Both the position numbers and the translations under genes were made by a program. A stretch of 26,859 nucleotides of DNA from CAZQEZ01 sp964592475. Its GTDB lineage: Bacteria; Bacteroidota; Bacteroidia; Cytophagales; Cyclobacteriaceae. Each line of letters opens with the position of its first letter. Position 1 is the first letter of the stretch. The notes below the pieces were generated by a model that saw only the letters and a program-made list of their open reading frames with translations, had not been told where the DNA came from and did not search any database. The stretch covers positions 1-26,859 of the forward strand of contig CAZQEZ010000060.1 of assembly GCA_964592475.1 (NCBI GenBank), given 5' to 3'. Positions 1 through 8,324 of the stretch are shown here, in pieces.

Positions 1-19
1 TAGATTTATCTCCAGGTTT

Positions 20-66
20 GTGTGTTTCCTCTCTGTGAATTCCTCTGTGATTCTCAGTGGTTAGCT
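20..66. repeat. CACAGAG-type intergenic repeat remnant
   Basis: On the minus strand the stretch reads as two imperfect 12-nt units beginning CACAGAG, preceded by AACCACTGAGAAT. It would translate as TTENHRGIHREE. From memory, such ACCACAGAG/CACAGAG arrays recur between genes in many environmental bacteria, where they give spurious ORFs rich in TTENHR and HRE. No gene function is implied. The 12-nt periodicity is visible; membership of a dispersed family is recalled and not checked. Confidence 0.4.
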
Positions 67-142
67 TTTCTCTTCTCGCCGGCTCTTTAGCAAATAAGTC
101 GCACCAAGCTTCACCCCGGGTTTTTGGTAGAGATACACATAA

Positions 143-171
143 AAAAGGCCGGTGTATTCCACCAGCCTTTT
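143..171 (-). terminator. Rho-independent terminator of fbaA
   Basis: A 12-bp stem (AAAAGGCCGGTG at 143-154 against CACCAGCCTTTT at 160-171, one G-U pair) encloses a 5-nt loop. Read on the minus strand it ends in a run of U. It lies 20 nt past the fbaA stop codon, as expected for its terminator. Confidence 0.8.
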
Positions 172-191
172 ATCAGTTAATCTTTATTCAA

Positions 192-1265
192 TTAAGCATT
201 TTTACCCAGGCAGTTTAGGTCTTCAAAAGCCAATTGTAGTCTATTTACAAACATTTTTTCACCTTCTCGAAGCCATACGCGTGGATCATAGAATTTTTTG
301 TTTGGAATGTCATCACCATCCGGATTACCTATTTGAGTTTGCAGGTACCCTTCTTTAGCCTGGTAGTAATTTCTTACACCATCCCAAAAAGCCCATTGCA
401 TATCAGTATCCAGGTTCATCTTAATGGCACCATATTTAATACCTTCCCTTATCTCATCTCTGGTAGAACCTGATCCACCATGAAATACAAAATTTACAGG
501 ATTATGTCCCGTTTTGAATTTTTCCTGAATGTAATCCTGAGAGTTTTTCAGAATTACAGGTGTCAATTTCACGTTTCCTGGCTTATAAACTCCGTGTACA
601 TTACCAAAAGCAGCCGCTACAGTAAAATTTTTGCTTACTTTACCAAGTTCTTCATAAGCATAAGCGACTTCTTCAGGTTGAGTATATAACCTACTACTAT
701 CAATACCAGTATTGTCTACACCATCTTCTTCACCACCGGTTACTCCTAATTCTATTTCAATGGTCATGCCTATTTTGTCCATTCTTTCAAAATACTTCTT
801 TGAAGTAGCAATATTTTCTTCTATAGGTTCTTCACTCAAATCGAGCATATGAGAACTATAAAGTGGTCTTTTGTGAAGTTCAAAATGTTTTTCACCTTCA
901 TCTAGCATACCGTCTACCCATGGCAATAATTTACGGGCGGCATGGTCAGTATGCAAAATTACTGGTACGCCATAAAGCTCGGCCATACGATGCACGTGCA
1001 ATGCGCCAGAGACCGCTCCGGCCACACCGGCTTGCATTTTGTCATTTGGTGCACTTTTTCCAGCAAAAAACACGGCACCACCATTAGAAAATTGGATGAT
1101 AACCGGAGAATTAACTGCTTTAGCAGTTTCTAAAACCGCGTTAACAGAATTAGTCCCGACCACGTTAACAGCAGGTAGGGCAAAATCATTTTCATTGGCG
1201 TAATTAAGCAATTCGGTTACTTCTTCGCCATAAAGAACTCCCGGTCTAAATCTAGATGTGCTCAT
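192..1265 (-). CDS. fbaA: Class II fructose-bisphosphate aldolase
   Basis: Cytoplasmic zinc enzyme that reversibly cleaves fructose 1,6-bisphosphate to dihydroxyacetone phosphate and glyceraldehyde 3-phosphate in glycolysis and gluconeogenesis. The 357-residue length and colinear motifs match the E. coli FbaA (class IIA) type with an offset of about two residues. Visible residues are catalytic D107 and zinc ligand H108 in HTDHAA, E172 in EIELG, the TGGEEDG loop at 176-182, H224 in GNVHGVYKPG, H262 in FHGGSGS, and the phosphate-binding region NLDTDMQW. The ATG start fits the family length. The gene is monocistronic: the next gene upstream is divergent, and a strong terminator follows. A perfect -7 type box on the minus strand (TAATTTTG, 1322..1315) lies about 50 nt upstream, but without a clear -33 element. 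Confidence 0.97.
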   Translation of the reverse strand: MSTSRFRPGVLYGEEVTELLNYANENDFALPAVNVVGTNSVNAVLETAKAVNSPVIIQFSNGGAVFFAGKSAPNDKMQAGVAGAVSGALHVHRMAELYGVPVILHTDHAARKLLPWVDGMLDEGEKHFELHKRPLYSSHMLDLSEEPIEENIATSKKYFERMDKIGMTIEIELGVTGGEEDGVDNTGIDSSRLYTQPEEVAYAYEELGKVSKNFTVAAAFGNVHGVYKPGNVKLTPVILKNSQDYIQEKFKTGHNPVNFVFHGGSGSTRDEIREGIKYGAIKMNLDTDMQWAFWDGVRNYYQAKEGYLQTQIGNPDGDDIPNKKFYDPRVWLREGEKMFVNRLQLAFEDLNCLGKNA

Positions 1266-1524
1266 AGTTATTATTTTTAAATTAGTTTAATAATTTCAAA
1301 TTAAAGTCAAGACTCAAAATTAATTTAATTTCAAAGACTTGATTATGATTATTGTCATTTCTTTGTGGTTTAAGACCTATCTGCCTATATATTTAACATA
1401 AATTTAAAATTCAATGCTTTATATTGACCGTTAACAGGTAAAAAATTAATAAATGACTTCTTAATTGATAAAAAAAAGATTAACTATTTGTTATTGAAAG
1501 CGTAAAGATAAAAAAAATTAGTTT

Positions 1525-1890
1525 ATGAAAAAGACCGTAATAATAGGAGCTAGCAATAATCCTTCGAGATATTCTTTCAGGGCTGCTCATTTATTAAAAG
1601 AACATGGACACGAAATAGTACCCGTAAGCAACAAAAAAGGAGATGTGGCCGATGAAAATATCCTCAACATTAAAGATGCTCTTCCTATAGAAGATGTGGA
1701 TACAGTGACCATGTATGTAGGCCCTGTCAACCAGCCCGTTTATCATGACTATATATTGAGCTTAAAGCCCAAGCGTATTATTTTCAACCCCGGTACAGAA
1801 AATAGAGATTTTGAAAGACGAGCCCGCTCAGAAGGCATTCAAACTTACCAGCATTGCACTCTGGTGCTTCTACATACCGGACAGTATTAA
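1525..1890 (+). CDS. CoA-binding (YccU-type) Rossmann protein
   Basis: A 121-residue, single-domain protein of the CoA_binding_2 type, probably cytoplasmic. The N-terminal strand-loop-helix has GASNNPSRYS (residues 8-17), the nucleotide/CoA-binding loop of this family. It is followed by PVSNKKGDV and, further on, KPKRIIFNPGTEN and a late Cys (QHCTLVLL) typical of these short proteins. The family resembles the CoA-binding domain of succinyl-CoA synthetase but lacks the ligase parts, and its cellular role is not established. It stands alone, divergent from fbaA, with 162 nt before ubiE. No Shine-Dalgarno sequence is visible; the region before the start is A-rich, as usual in Bacteroidota. Confidence 0.85.
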   Translation: MKKTVIIGASNNPSRYSFRAAHLLKEHGHEIVPVSNKKGDVADENILNIKDALPIEDVDTVTMYVGPVNQPVYHDYILSLKPKRIIFNPGTENRDFERRARSEGIQTYQHCTLVLLHTGQY

Positions 1891-1905
1891 ATAGGGATGA
1901 GGAAT

Positions 1906-1966
1906 TAGGAATGTTAATCGGCTATTCCATTTTGGCGTAGCATTCAGCAATCATTATACATTCCTA
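1906..1966. other. Long imperfect inverted repeat between CoA-binding gene and ubiE
   Basis: TAGGAATGT followed by TAAT (1906-1918) pairs with ATTA (1953-1956) and ACATTCCTA (1958-1966), giving a 13-bp stem with one bulged T. The interior (GCTA...TAGC) can form a second short helix. The 3' side is AT-rich but has no clean U-run, so it is not a standard terminator. It could be a structured 5' leader of ubiE, a 3' end of the upstream gene, or a MITE/REP-like repeat. The structure is seen; its role is unknown. Confidence 0.4.
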
Positions 1967-2052
1967 TTAATTAAAAATTTTATAATAAAAATGGGTAACA
2001 TTATTTTCTAACTTACGGTTATTGGCCTATTATTACAATTTTAATTGAAGAG

Positions 2053-2778
2053 ATGACGGTATTACCATATAAGGAGAAGGGGAAAAGTAAAAAAACGCAG
2101 GTGCAGCAAATGTTTAACAACATTAGCAAAAGCTATGACCTGCTTAATCACGTTTTGAGCTTTGGAATAGATATTCTGTGGAGAAAAAAAGCCATTAAGC
2201 TGTTAAAAAAAGAAAAGCCTGAAGCGATTTTGGATGTGGCAACCGGCACTGCCGATTTTGCTATTGAATCAATGAAGCTGAAACCTAAGGAAGTGATAGG
2301 TGTGGATATAGCTGATAGCATGCTGGACATTGGCAGAAAAAAAATTAAAAAGCTTAACTTACAGAATATCATTACATTATCGCATGCTGACAGCGAGAGC
2401 CTACCTTTTGAAGATAATAAATTTGATGCCGCGATCGTTTCCTTTGGAGTTAGAAACTTTGAGAACCTGGAAAAAGGTATTGCCGAAATGCAAAGGGTCA
2501 TTAAAAATGATGGCGTTTTGGTGGTGCTGGAATTTTCAAAGCCTCGAAAGTTTCCAATGAAGCAATTGTACAGTTTTTACTTCAAATATATTTTGCCTGT
2601 AGTTGGCAAGATTGTTTCTAAAGATAACAGTGCATATACTTACTTACCAGAGTCAGTTAATGCATTTCCGGATGGAAAAGCCTTTGTAAACATTCTTGAC
2701 GAGTTGGGCTTTAAAGACACAAAATGGATACCATTAACATTCGGCATAAGTTCAATTTATTGGGGCAAAAAACGATAG
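2053..2778 (+). CDS. ubiE: Demethylmenaquinone methyltransferase (MenG/UbiE)
   Basis: SAM-dependent C-methyltransferase that converts demethylmenaquinone to menaquinone, the last step of respiratory quinone synthesis. The 241-residue length is normal for the family. The SAM-binding motif I is LDVATGTADFA (residues 60-70), motif II includes VIGVDIADSML (81-91), and SHADSESLPF (110-119) and FGVRNF (131-136) are family signatures, as is the C-terminal YLPESVNAFPDG. In Bacteroidota the substrate should be demethylmenaquinone because ubiquinone is not made. The last 55 nt overlap the start of porT, suggesting translational coupling. Confidence 0.95.
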   Translation: MTVLPYKEKGKSKKTQVQQMFNNISKSYDLLNHVLSFGIDILWRKKAIKLLKKEKPEAILDVATGTADFAIESMKLKPKEVIGVDIADSMLDIGRKKIKKLNLQNIITLSHADSESLPFEDNKFDAAIVSFGVRNFENLEKGIAEMQRVIKNDGVLVVLEFSKPRKFPMKQLYSFYFKYILPVVGKIVSKDNSAYTYLPESVNAFPDGKAFVNILDELGFKDTKWIPLTFGISSIYWGKKR

Positions 2779-3470
2779 TCATTTTATTATTACTGGGTGG
2801 CTTCATCTCAGTAAACCAACAGGCAAATGCTCAACGCCGAAATTCAGCAATAAATTTACCTACTTATGATGAACGCTGGTTGCATTACGGGTTCATCATT
2901 GGGTTGCACACCTCTGGTTATCGTGTTCGTTACAATGAGCTTTTTACTTCTGCGGCTATGGATTCTGTGCATTCTATTGTTACGCCCTCCAATTTTGGTT
3001 TTTCATTAGGATTTATAGTCAATTTTAGGCTTGCCCAGTATCTCGATTTTCGTATCTTACCTAAAGTCTCGTTTTATGAGAATAGGCTCGAATACAATTA
3101 CACTAACAGACCGCAAAAAATTGTACCTGTAGAAAACACCATTGTTGAAGTGCCTCTGGTATTAAAATTCAAGTCCCAACGGCGACTTAACAACAGAATG
3201 TATATAGTGGGTGGAATTACTCCTTCAATTGAGGCTACCGGCAAACGGCAAGATGTGGATGATGACGATCGATTATTTTTAACAAATACTAATTTGGCAA
3301 TAGAAATAGGTATAGGCACCGATATTTACTACGAGTTATTTAAATTTAGTCCTGAAATACGCTATTCTTTCGGCTTAAGAAATTTATTGGGAAACGAGCC
3401 TAACCTAAATACAGTTAATTTAGATAGATTAACCTTACACTCCCTTACCTTTTACCTTCAGTTTGAATAG
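2724..3470 (+). CDS. porT: PorT-family outer-membrane beta-barrel protein (type IX secretion/gliding)
   Basis: A 248-residue protein with a signal peptide (hydrophobic core TIVILLLLGGF, cleavage near QANAQ) and then alternating amphipathic strands ending in an aromatic residue (FYLQFE), as in small outer-membrane barrels. Length, sequence character and position directly after ubiE fit PorT/SprT, a component of the type IX secretion system. The called ATG lies inside ubiE (55-nt overlap) and gives an unusually long 17-residue n-region. A TTG at 2760 would give a compact signal peptide (GQKTIVILLLL) and only a 19-nt overlap, so the start is unsettled. The assignment rests on resemblance and gene order. 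Confidence 0.8.
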   Translation: MDTINIRHKFNLLGQKTIVILLLLGGFISVNQQANAQRRNSAINLPTYDERWLHYGFIIGLHTSGYRVRYNELFTSAAMDSVHSIVTPSNFGFSLGFIVNFRLAQYLDFRILPKVSFYENRLEYNYTNRPQKIVPVENTIVEVPLVLKFKSQRRLNNRMYIVGGITPSIEATGKRQDVDDDDRLFLTNTNLAIEIGIGTDIYYELFKFSPEIRYSFGLRNLLGNEPNLNTVNLDRLTLHSLTFYLQFE

Positions 3471-3588
3471 TTATTCTTTTACTCCTTTCAAGATTTTCAT
3501 TCCATAAGCAAAAGCTTTTTTTACAGTCATAAAAAATGTTTGTTATGTTTCGATTAAAAACCAAACCCTACACAGGAGAAGATAATAT

Positions 3589-3602
3589 ATGTTATACAAC
3601 AT
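3589..3602. promoter_or_regulatory. Possible operator palindrome upstream of the GH43 gene
   Basis: ATGTT-ATAC-AACAT is a perfect 5-bp inverted repeat with a 4-nt spacer, about 107 nt before the GH43 start. Its size suits a dimeric regulator, but no regulator gene lies nearby and an AT-rich palindrome of this length can arise by chance. Confidence 0.2.
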
Positions 3603-3708
3603 GTATTTAGGCTCATTATCAATGATCATAATTTAGATAAAGTAATTATTATTATAATTAAAATATTTACTTTATCTTAGTTATTTTAATCAATATCGTA
3701 TTCTAAGC

Positions 3709-5037
3709 ATGCATAAACTCATTTTCTCCATCTTATTTTCATCTTTAGCACTACTTAGTTTTGCACAAACTAAAGATGATTATTTTAGTCCAAACAGTGG
3801 CAACCCAATATTTCCCGGTCACTTTGCTGACCCCTCAATAGTAGAAATGGATGGCAAGTACTTGATATATGCCACTACAGTATCTGATTACTTCGAACCA
3901 GTGGTATGGGTTTCTGAAGATATGCAAAACTGGCGGGTAGAACCATTAAATATCTTTGGCGAGCATCGTTTTTGGGCTCCCTCGGTTCTAAAAGGTGAAG
4001 ATGGTAAAGTATATTTATATTATTCTAGTGGATTCGACTTCAAATGCCATCTTTATGTGGGAGAAACTTACAAAGGGCCCTGGAAAAAGCATGGTTTGGT
4101 AGAGCAAGGCTTTGATTTGCAAATCTTTAAAGACCCTACTACCGGTAAAGTTTATGGAACATCCTCCAATCCTCAGTCGAGGCCTCGATTGGTTGAGTTT
4201 GAAAGTAACCCGGATGAAGAAGGCTATCTTACCACAATGGTTAAAGAAGCCAGTTTAGCAGGTCCTTTCTTTGATTATACCGAAGGCTCATATATTTTGC
4301 ATCGCGAAGGCTATTATTACCTGATGTATTCGGGAGGAAAATGTGGAGCTGAAACCTACAAAATCAATTACGCGCGGAGCAAAAACATATGGGGTCCTTA
4401 TGAAGATGCTGCCAACAATCCTATTTTAAATGCAAGCCCGGAAAAGAAAATATTTGGCCCCGGACACCACTCGGTTATTGATATAAAAGGAGATTATTTC
4501 ATTGTTTACCACCGGCAGGACTATTATTTCTACCCTACCTGTAGCGAGCGCCAAATATGCATCGATAAGATGTCTTTTGATAATCAGGGATGGATCAATA
4601 AAATCACGCCTACCAATGAAGGAGTAGACTTTTCTGAATACATAGAACCAAAAGAAAAATACACGAATGTGGCTTTCGGCAAAAATGTGGCGGCAGGAGG
4701 CATCAGCAAATCGTTTAACCCCGAACTGGCAGCGGACAACAATTACGCCACCTTCTGGCAAGGCAGTGGCTATATTTCAGTGGACCTGGGGCAGGTTTAT
4801 CCCATTGAAAAAATAATTCCACGATTCGTAAAATACGACTATTTTAATCTTTATAAAATTTTGTTCTCCATGGACAATCAGCAATGGGATGTTTTTGCAG
4901 ACCTGACCAAAGTAGCTGGAAAAGCTTATCAGGAAGTACCGCAAAAGCCTGTGGAGGCCAGGTATGTTAAAATTGAGTTTTTGAGGGGAGAAGGATATCC
5001 TCCGGCACTAGCGGAATTGGAAGTATTGAGTAAGTAG
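3709..5037 (+). CDS. Secreted GH43 glycoside hydrolase with C-terminal F5/8C (CBM32-like) domain
   Basis: A 442-residue secreted protein. A signal peptide (residues 1-20, ending LSFAQ) is followed by a five-bladed GH43 catalytic domain (about 30-310) and a discoidin-type carbohydrate-binding domain (about 320-442). Candidate catalytic residues are D41 (FADPSIV, base), D136 (QGFDLQIF, pKa modulator) and E192 (YTEGSY, acid). GPGHHSV (250-256) and YFIVYHRQDY are also typical of GH43. The C-terminal module carries YATFWQG, ISVDLGQ, a jelly-roll pattern and the closing YVKIEF. GH43 enzymes act mainly on arabinose- or xylose-containing glycans, though some are galactosidases; the specificity cannot be read here. 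No SusC/SusD pair is adjacent. It ends 17 nt before the convergent neighbour. Confidence 0.9.
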   Translation: MHKLIFSILFSSLALLSFAQTKDDYFSPNSGNPIFPGHFADPSIVEMDGKYLIYATTVSDYFEPVVWVSEDMQNWRVEPLNIFGEHRFWAPSVLKGEDGKVYLYYSSGFDFKCHLYVGETYKGPWKKHGLVEQGFDLQIFKDPTTGKVYGTSSNPQSRPRLVEFESNPDEEGYLTTMVKEASLAGPFFDYTEGSYILHREGYYYLMYSGGKCGAETYKINYARSKNIWGPYEDAANNPILNASPEKKIFGPGHHSVIDIKGDYFIVYHRQDYYFYPTCSERQICIDKMSFDNQGWINKITPTNEGVDFSEYIEPKEKYTNVAFGKNVAAGGISKSFNPELAADNNYATFWQGSGYISVDLGQVYPIEKIIPRFVKYDYFNLYKILFSMDNQQWDVFADLTKVAGKAYQEVPQKPVEARYVKIEFLRGEGYPPALAELEVLSK

Positions 5038-5054
5038 ACATTATAACCAAACAA

Positions 5055-5696
5055 TTAATTTTTAGATACAGCTTGCTCCATTTCTTTCAAGAAGTTGTAG
5101 TAGCTTATCAATTTCACCTGATCCTCGATTGATACAAAGTTGATATTTTCTTCTTTTACATAATTACTAATTTTATCTTCATAATTAGTAGTTTTATCCA
5201 GAAACTGCTTTTTAAAATTTTTAATTTTTATCATTTCGTCGCCTTGATACATAAAATACACAAAGCAAGTTTTGGCGCCAATGGTTTCGTTGTTATCAGC
5301 AAAGAAATAGCGATAATCGCTGCTTGGCACTAGCAATTCAACTTCCTGCCGAAGATATAATATATCGCCAACTGCCAATACTTCAAAAAAATGATTTCTG
5401 GAGGAACGCTTTAACTTAGTATCAAATGATCGATAGTATCTGTCCGTTTTCAATATTTGATCGTAAAAATGAAAATATTTTATTTGGTAAGCAGTAAAAG
5501 CTTTCATGGCCCCATCTTTGGCTTTACAAATAACAATGTCTTTTTCAAGATCGATGTAAATTGGTCCCTTTACTACTGCATCAGTTTTTAAGATAATGGA
5601 TCCGAAAAACCAAGGCCCTAAATCTTCAGTGAAGCTTTGAGCATTTGTACATATACTTGTGAGTATAAATATAAAAAGGATATAAAGCTTTTTCAT
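5055..5696 (-). CDS. Secreted protein of unknown function (213 aa)
   Basis: I do not recognise a family. The protein starts with a clear Sec signal peptide (MKKLYILFIFILTS, cleavage after TNA at about residue 19). The rest is a mixed alpha/beta domain rich in aromatic residues and lysine, with no transmembrane segment, repeats or obvious catalytic motif. It begins with ATG and has no visible Shine-Dalgarno. It converges with the GH43 gene and diverges from the 189-residue protein gene. The lack of a C-terminal T9SS sorting domain suggests a periplasmic location. Codon use looks like that of its neighbours. Real gene: likely; function: unknown. Confidence 0.75.
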   Translation of the reverse strand: MKKLYILFIFILTSICTNAQSFTEDLGPWFFGSIILKTDAVVKGPIYIDLEKDIVICKAKDGAMKAFTAYQIKYFHFYDQILKTDRYYRSFDTKLKRSSRNHFFEVLAVGDILYLRQEVELLVPSSDYRYFFADNNETIGAKTCFVYFMYQGDEMIKIKNFKKQFLDKTTNYEDKISNYVKEENINFVSIEDQVKLISYYNFLKEMEQAVSKN

Positions 5697-5998
5697 CTCA
5701 GTTGATTTTTAATTATTTCATGAAATTAGACAATCATGATTAGCAAAACCTGGTGATTAAAATGAAGAAATTAGCTATGTACTATTTGGTAATTTATTCT
5801 AAATGTCGTTAATTAATTATTTATGATTATTAAAAGAACATTTAGTAATTTGATACGAAAACCAGCTTTAATTCCAGAAAATAGAATTTTAATATTATTA
5901 GATCACTTAAAATGGGATGTTTAAATTTGTTGCTTAATAATTGAAAGAATTGGTAGAATAAACCCGTTAAATATACCATTAGAAAAAGAATATGTTTT
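5697..5998. other. Divergent intergenic region
   Basis: A 302-nt AT-rich region between two divergent genes of unknown function. On the plus strand it contains a perfect -7 type box, TAAATTTG (5922-5929), about 70 nt before the 189-residue gene. No matching TTG/TTTG lies 17-23 nt upstream. A 33-codon ORF (5823-5924) lies here but ends inside that box; I do not count it as a gene. Confidence 0.4.
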
Positions 5999-6568
5999 AT
6001 GCACACTATTGAACCTTATTACAGCTGGACAAAATATTACAATGTAGCCGAGGATCAAATGTCGCCTTATTTTGGCAAAACCTATAACCTTGATCGCTAT
6101 AGTGATACCATTTATGGATACTATATCGACCCAGCCTGGGATTACATGGGATCTGAAACGCTTTATATCAAAATATTATTTGCTGATTATAAACGTGACC
6201 TGGTAATTATTGAATTTATTGGCGAATGGAACGATGCCATTACTAATGACATTATGCACTTGAAACGCAATATCATTGATCATTTTTATAAAAAAGGTAT
6301 CAATAAATATATACTTATAGGTGAGCACGTGCTAAATTTTCATGGTTCTGATGACTGCTACTACGAAGAATGGTTTGATGATGTAGAAAATGGCTGGATA
6401 GCCCTGGTCAACTTCAGAGATTTTGTATTACACGAAATGCAACACTATAACCTGGACAGTTACCTCAACTTTGGAGGAAACCTACAAATAGGTAATTGGC
6501 GAACCTATAATCCGGCTCAATTAGCTTCTATTGTAAATGATATGATCACACGACGTATTAACTGCTAG
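5999..6568 (+). CDS. Unrecognised cytoplasmic protein with an HEXXH sequence (189 aa)
   Basis: No family recognised. The protein has no signal peptide or membrane segment, so it is probably cytoplasmic. It is acidic and very rich in Tyr, Trp, Phe and Asp/Asn. The middle alternates beta and alpha elements: YIKILFA, LVIIEFIGEWND, a helix, then KYILIGEHVLNFHG. Residues 145-149 read HEMQH, which fits the HEXXH zinc-ligand pattern within a predicted helix (FRDFVLHEMQHYNLDSYL), but no canonical third ligand spacing is evident, so protease activity is only a possibility. An in-frame stop at 5954 and a -7 box at 5922 support an ATG start at or close to this one. It converges with the sulfatase gene (29-nt gap). 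Confidence 0.75.
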   Translation: MHTIEPYYSWTKYYNVAEDQMSPYFGKTYNLDRYSDTIYGYYIDPAWDYMGSETLYIKILFADYKRDLVIIEFIGEWNDAITNDIMHLKRNIIDHFYKKGINKYILIGEHVLNFHGSDDCYYEEWFDDVENGWIALVNFRDFVLHEMQHYNLDSYLNFGGNLQIGNWRTYNPAQLASIVNDMITRRINC

Positions 6569-6597
6569 TAATTATTTCAGACGATTAATAAATGCTA

Positions 6598-8154
6598 TTA
6601 TTCAATACCTACTTCATTGGCCCAGGTTTCATATGCCTCTTGTAAAGCAATTGCCTTTTCCTGGTTTTCTTCTATTAAGTTATTAGTTTCGGTGGGATCA
6701 TTTTCCAAATTGTAAAGTTCCCATTTATTGTTCCAGGAAACCAGCTTCCAATCGTCATCCCTCACTGCTCTACCCTTAGCCCACTGCCAGTAAAGCGGCT
6801 CATCGCGAGAGATTGATTGGCCGGCAAACAAGGGTGAAAAATCCTCTCCTTGCAAAGGCACAATTTCCTTCTCCTCATAAGTTTCGGGATAATCCACACC
6901 AGCCAGGCTGGCAAAAGTAGCCATAAAATCGATAAAATGTAGTGGTGTCTCATTGAAGCTGCCTTGACTTTTAATGCCTACCGGCCAGTAAGCTACCATT
7001 GGAGTGCGAATACCCCCTTCATAACTATAGTTTTTGAAGTATCGTAAAGGCGTATTGCCCACGTTGGCCCAATCAGGCCCCAGAGAAGTCCAGCGGGTAA
7101 GGCTTCCAATTTCTCCTGACCCATCAATATTAACTACTTCTGCAGAGGCGCCATTGTCGGAAACGAAAATAACCAAAGTGTTTTCTTCTTTACCTAACTC
7201 TTTTATTTTATCTAAAACCCGCCCAATATTTTGATCCATCCTGTCGATCATGGCAGCATATACTTCCATTTTTCTTTCTTCCCTGGCTTTTTCTTCAGGT
7301 GAAAGGCTTTCCCAATCTTGATGCTGAGCTTCTGGCAAAGTATAATCTTCACCGATTAAACCCATTGCTTTTTGTTTTTGGAAACGCTGCTGTCTTACTT
7401 TGGCAAAACCGTTGCTGTATTTTCCTTCGTATTTAGCAATATCTTCCGGCCAGGCCATCAATGGATCATGGGGAGCCGTGTAAGCCAGGTAAAGAAAGAA
7501 TGGCTTTTCATCTATTTGCGGCTCATCGAGCCATTGCAAAGCATAATTGGTAAAATAATCAGTGGTATAAAAATCTTTAGCCTGAGGAGTAAAAGGAGAA
7601 TACACCTGCTCGTCGATACACCAGGTTCTATCGGGTCGTTTTTGAGCGGGTTCCCCCTCGCCGGGTCGTTGCTCGCCGGGGTTGAAATGATTACAAGCAC
7701 CATCCAATAAGCCATAATAATGATCAAAACCCCGATTGATTGGATTTTCGGTACTATGATGCTTTCCGGACCACATAGTGTAGTAGCCAGCTTGTTTTAG
7801 CATTTCGCCCAAAGTCATAGCATTTTCAATAATTGCCGGTCGCCTGCTCATGTTTACTTGCTGGGCATAAGCGCCGGTAAGCAAGCACGCCCGCGAGGGA
7901 AAGCACTTGGAAGTATTGTAAACTTCCGTAAATCGCATGCCATTTTCTGCCAGTCGATCCAAGTTGGGAGTATTAATTTCCGAGCCAAAACAACCGATAT
8001 CTGAATATCCCAGGTCATCGGCTAATATCAATACGATGTTGGGTGGCTCGGCGGAGGCAGCTTCTTCCTGATTTTGCTTATTGGGATTGCTACATGAGAT
8101 AAACGACAGAAGTACAAAGATAAAAGCATTGCTAACAAGGCTATTCCAACTCAT
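6598..8154 (-). CDS. S1-family sulfatase, predicted lipoprotein
   Basis: A 518-residue sulfatase that hydrolyses sulfate esters, probably of sulfated polysaccharide. The N-terminus is a lipoprotein signal (FVLLSFISC, lipidation at C21), which would anchor it to a membrane. Active-site features are visible: metal-binding D46/D47 in LADDLGYSD; the formylglycine motif CFPSR (84-88, C-x-P-S-R), with C84 the residue to be oxidised; K131 in SGKHHS; H229 in TAPHDP; and D333/N334 in VSDNGAS. Activity needs a formylglycine-generating enzyme or anaerobic sulfatase-maturating enzyme, not found in this window. A short palindrome (8184-8197) sits 30 nt upstream. With the GH43 it suggests breakdown of a sulfated glycan. 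Confidence 0.93.
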   Translation of the reverse strand: MSWNSLVSNAFIFVLLSFISCSNPNKQNQEEAASAEPPNIVLILADDLGYSDIGCFGSEINTPNLDRLAENGMRFTEVYNTSKCFPSRACLLTGAYAQQVNMSRRPAIIENAMTLGEMLKQAGYYTMWSGKHHSTENPINRGFDHYYGLLDGACNHFNPGEQRPGEGEPAQKRPDRTWCIDEQVYSPFTPQAKDFYTTDYFTNYALQWLDEPQIDEKPFFLYLAYTAPHDPLMAWPEDIAKYEGKYSNGFAKVRQQRFQKQKAMGLIGEDYTLPEAQHQDWESLSPEEKAREERKMEVYAAMIDRMDQNIGRVLDKIKELGKEENTLVIFVSDNGASAEVVNIDGSGEIGSLTRWTSLGPDWANVGNTPLRYFKNYSYEGGIRTPMVAYWPVGIKSQGSFNETPLHFIDFMATFASLAGVDYPETYEEKEIVPLQGEDFSPLFAGQSISRDEPLYWQWAKGRAVRDDDWKLVSWNNKWELYNLENDPTETNNLIEENQEKAIALQEAYETWANEVGIE

Positions 8155-8183
8155 AATTTAAAGGTTTTTATATAATAATGACT

Positions 8184-8197
8184 AAGATAATAATCTT
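8184..8197. promoter_or_regulatory. Possible operator palindrome upstream of the sulfatase
   Basis: AAGAT-AATA-ATCTT is a perfect 5-bp inverted repeat with a 4-nt spacer, 30 nt before the sulfatase ATG on the minus strand. It could be an operator or a leader hairpin. It is short and AT-rich, so chance is a real alternative. Confidence 0.2.
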
Positions 8198-8324
8198 GTG
8201 GAATAAACCGCAAGTGAAGCTGGAAAATTTGATCAAATTCTTTTATTAAGTTATCAGAAATTTAACACAAAAAACTTAGGGTAAGTTAAGTTACCTAAAG
8301 CAATTAAATCAAAATTAACAATTC

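Noticed and set aside
5823..5924. A 33-codon ATG-started ORF upstream of the 189-residue gene
   Set aside because: Its stop codon overlaps the putative -7 promoter box of the next gene, there is no ribosome-binding or promoter signal for it, and its length is within chance in AT-rich DNA.
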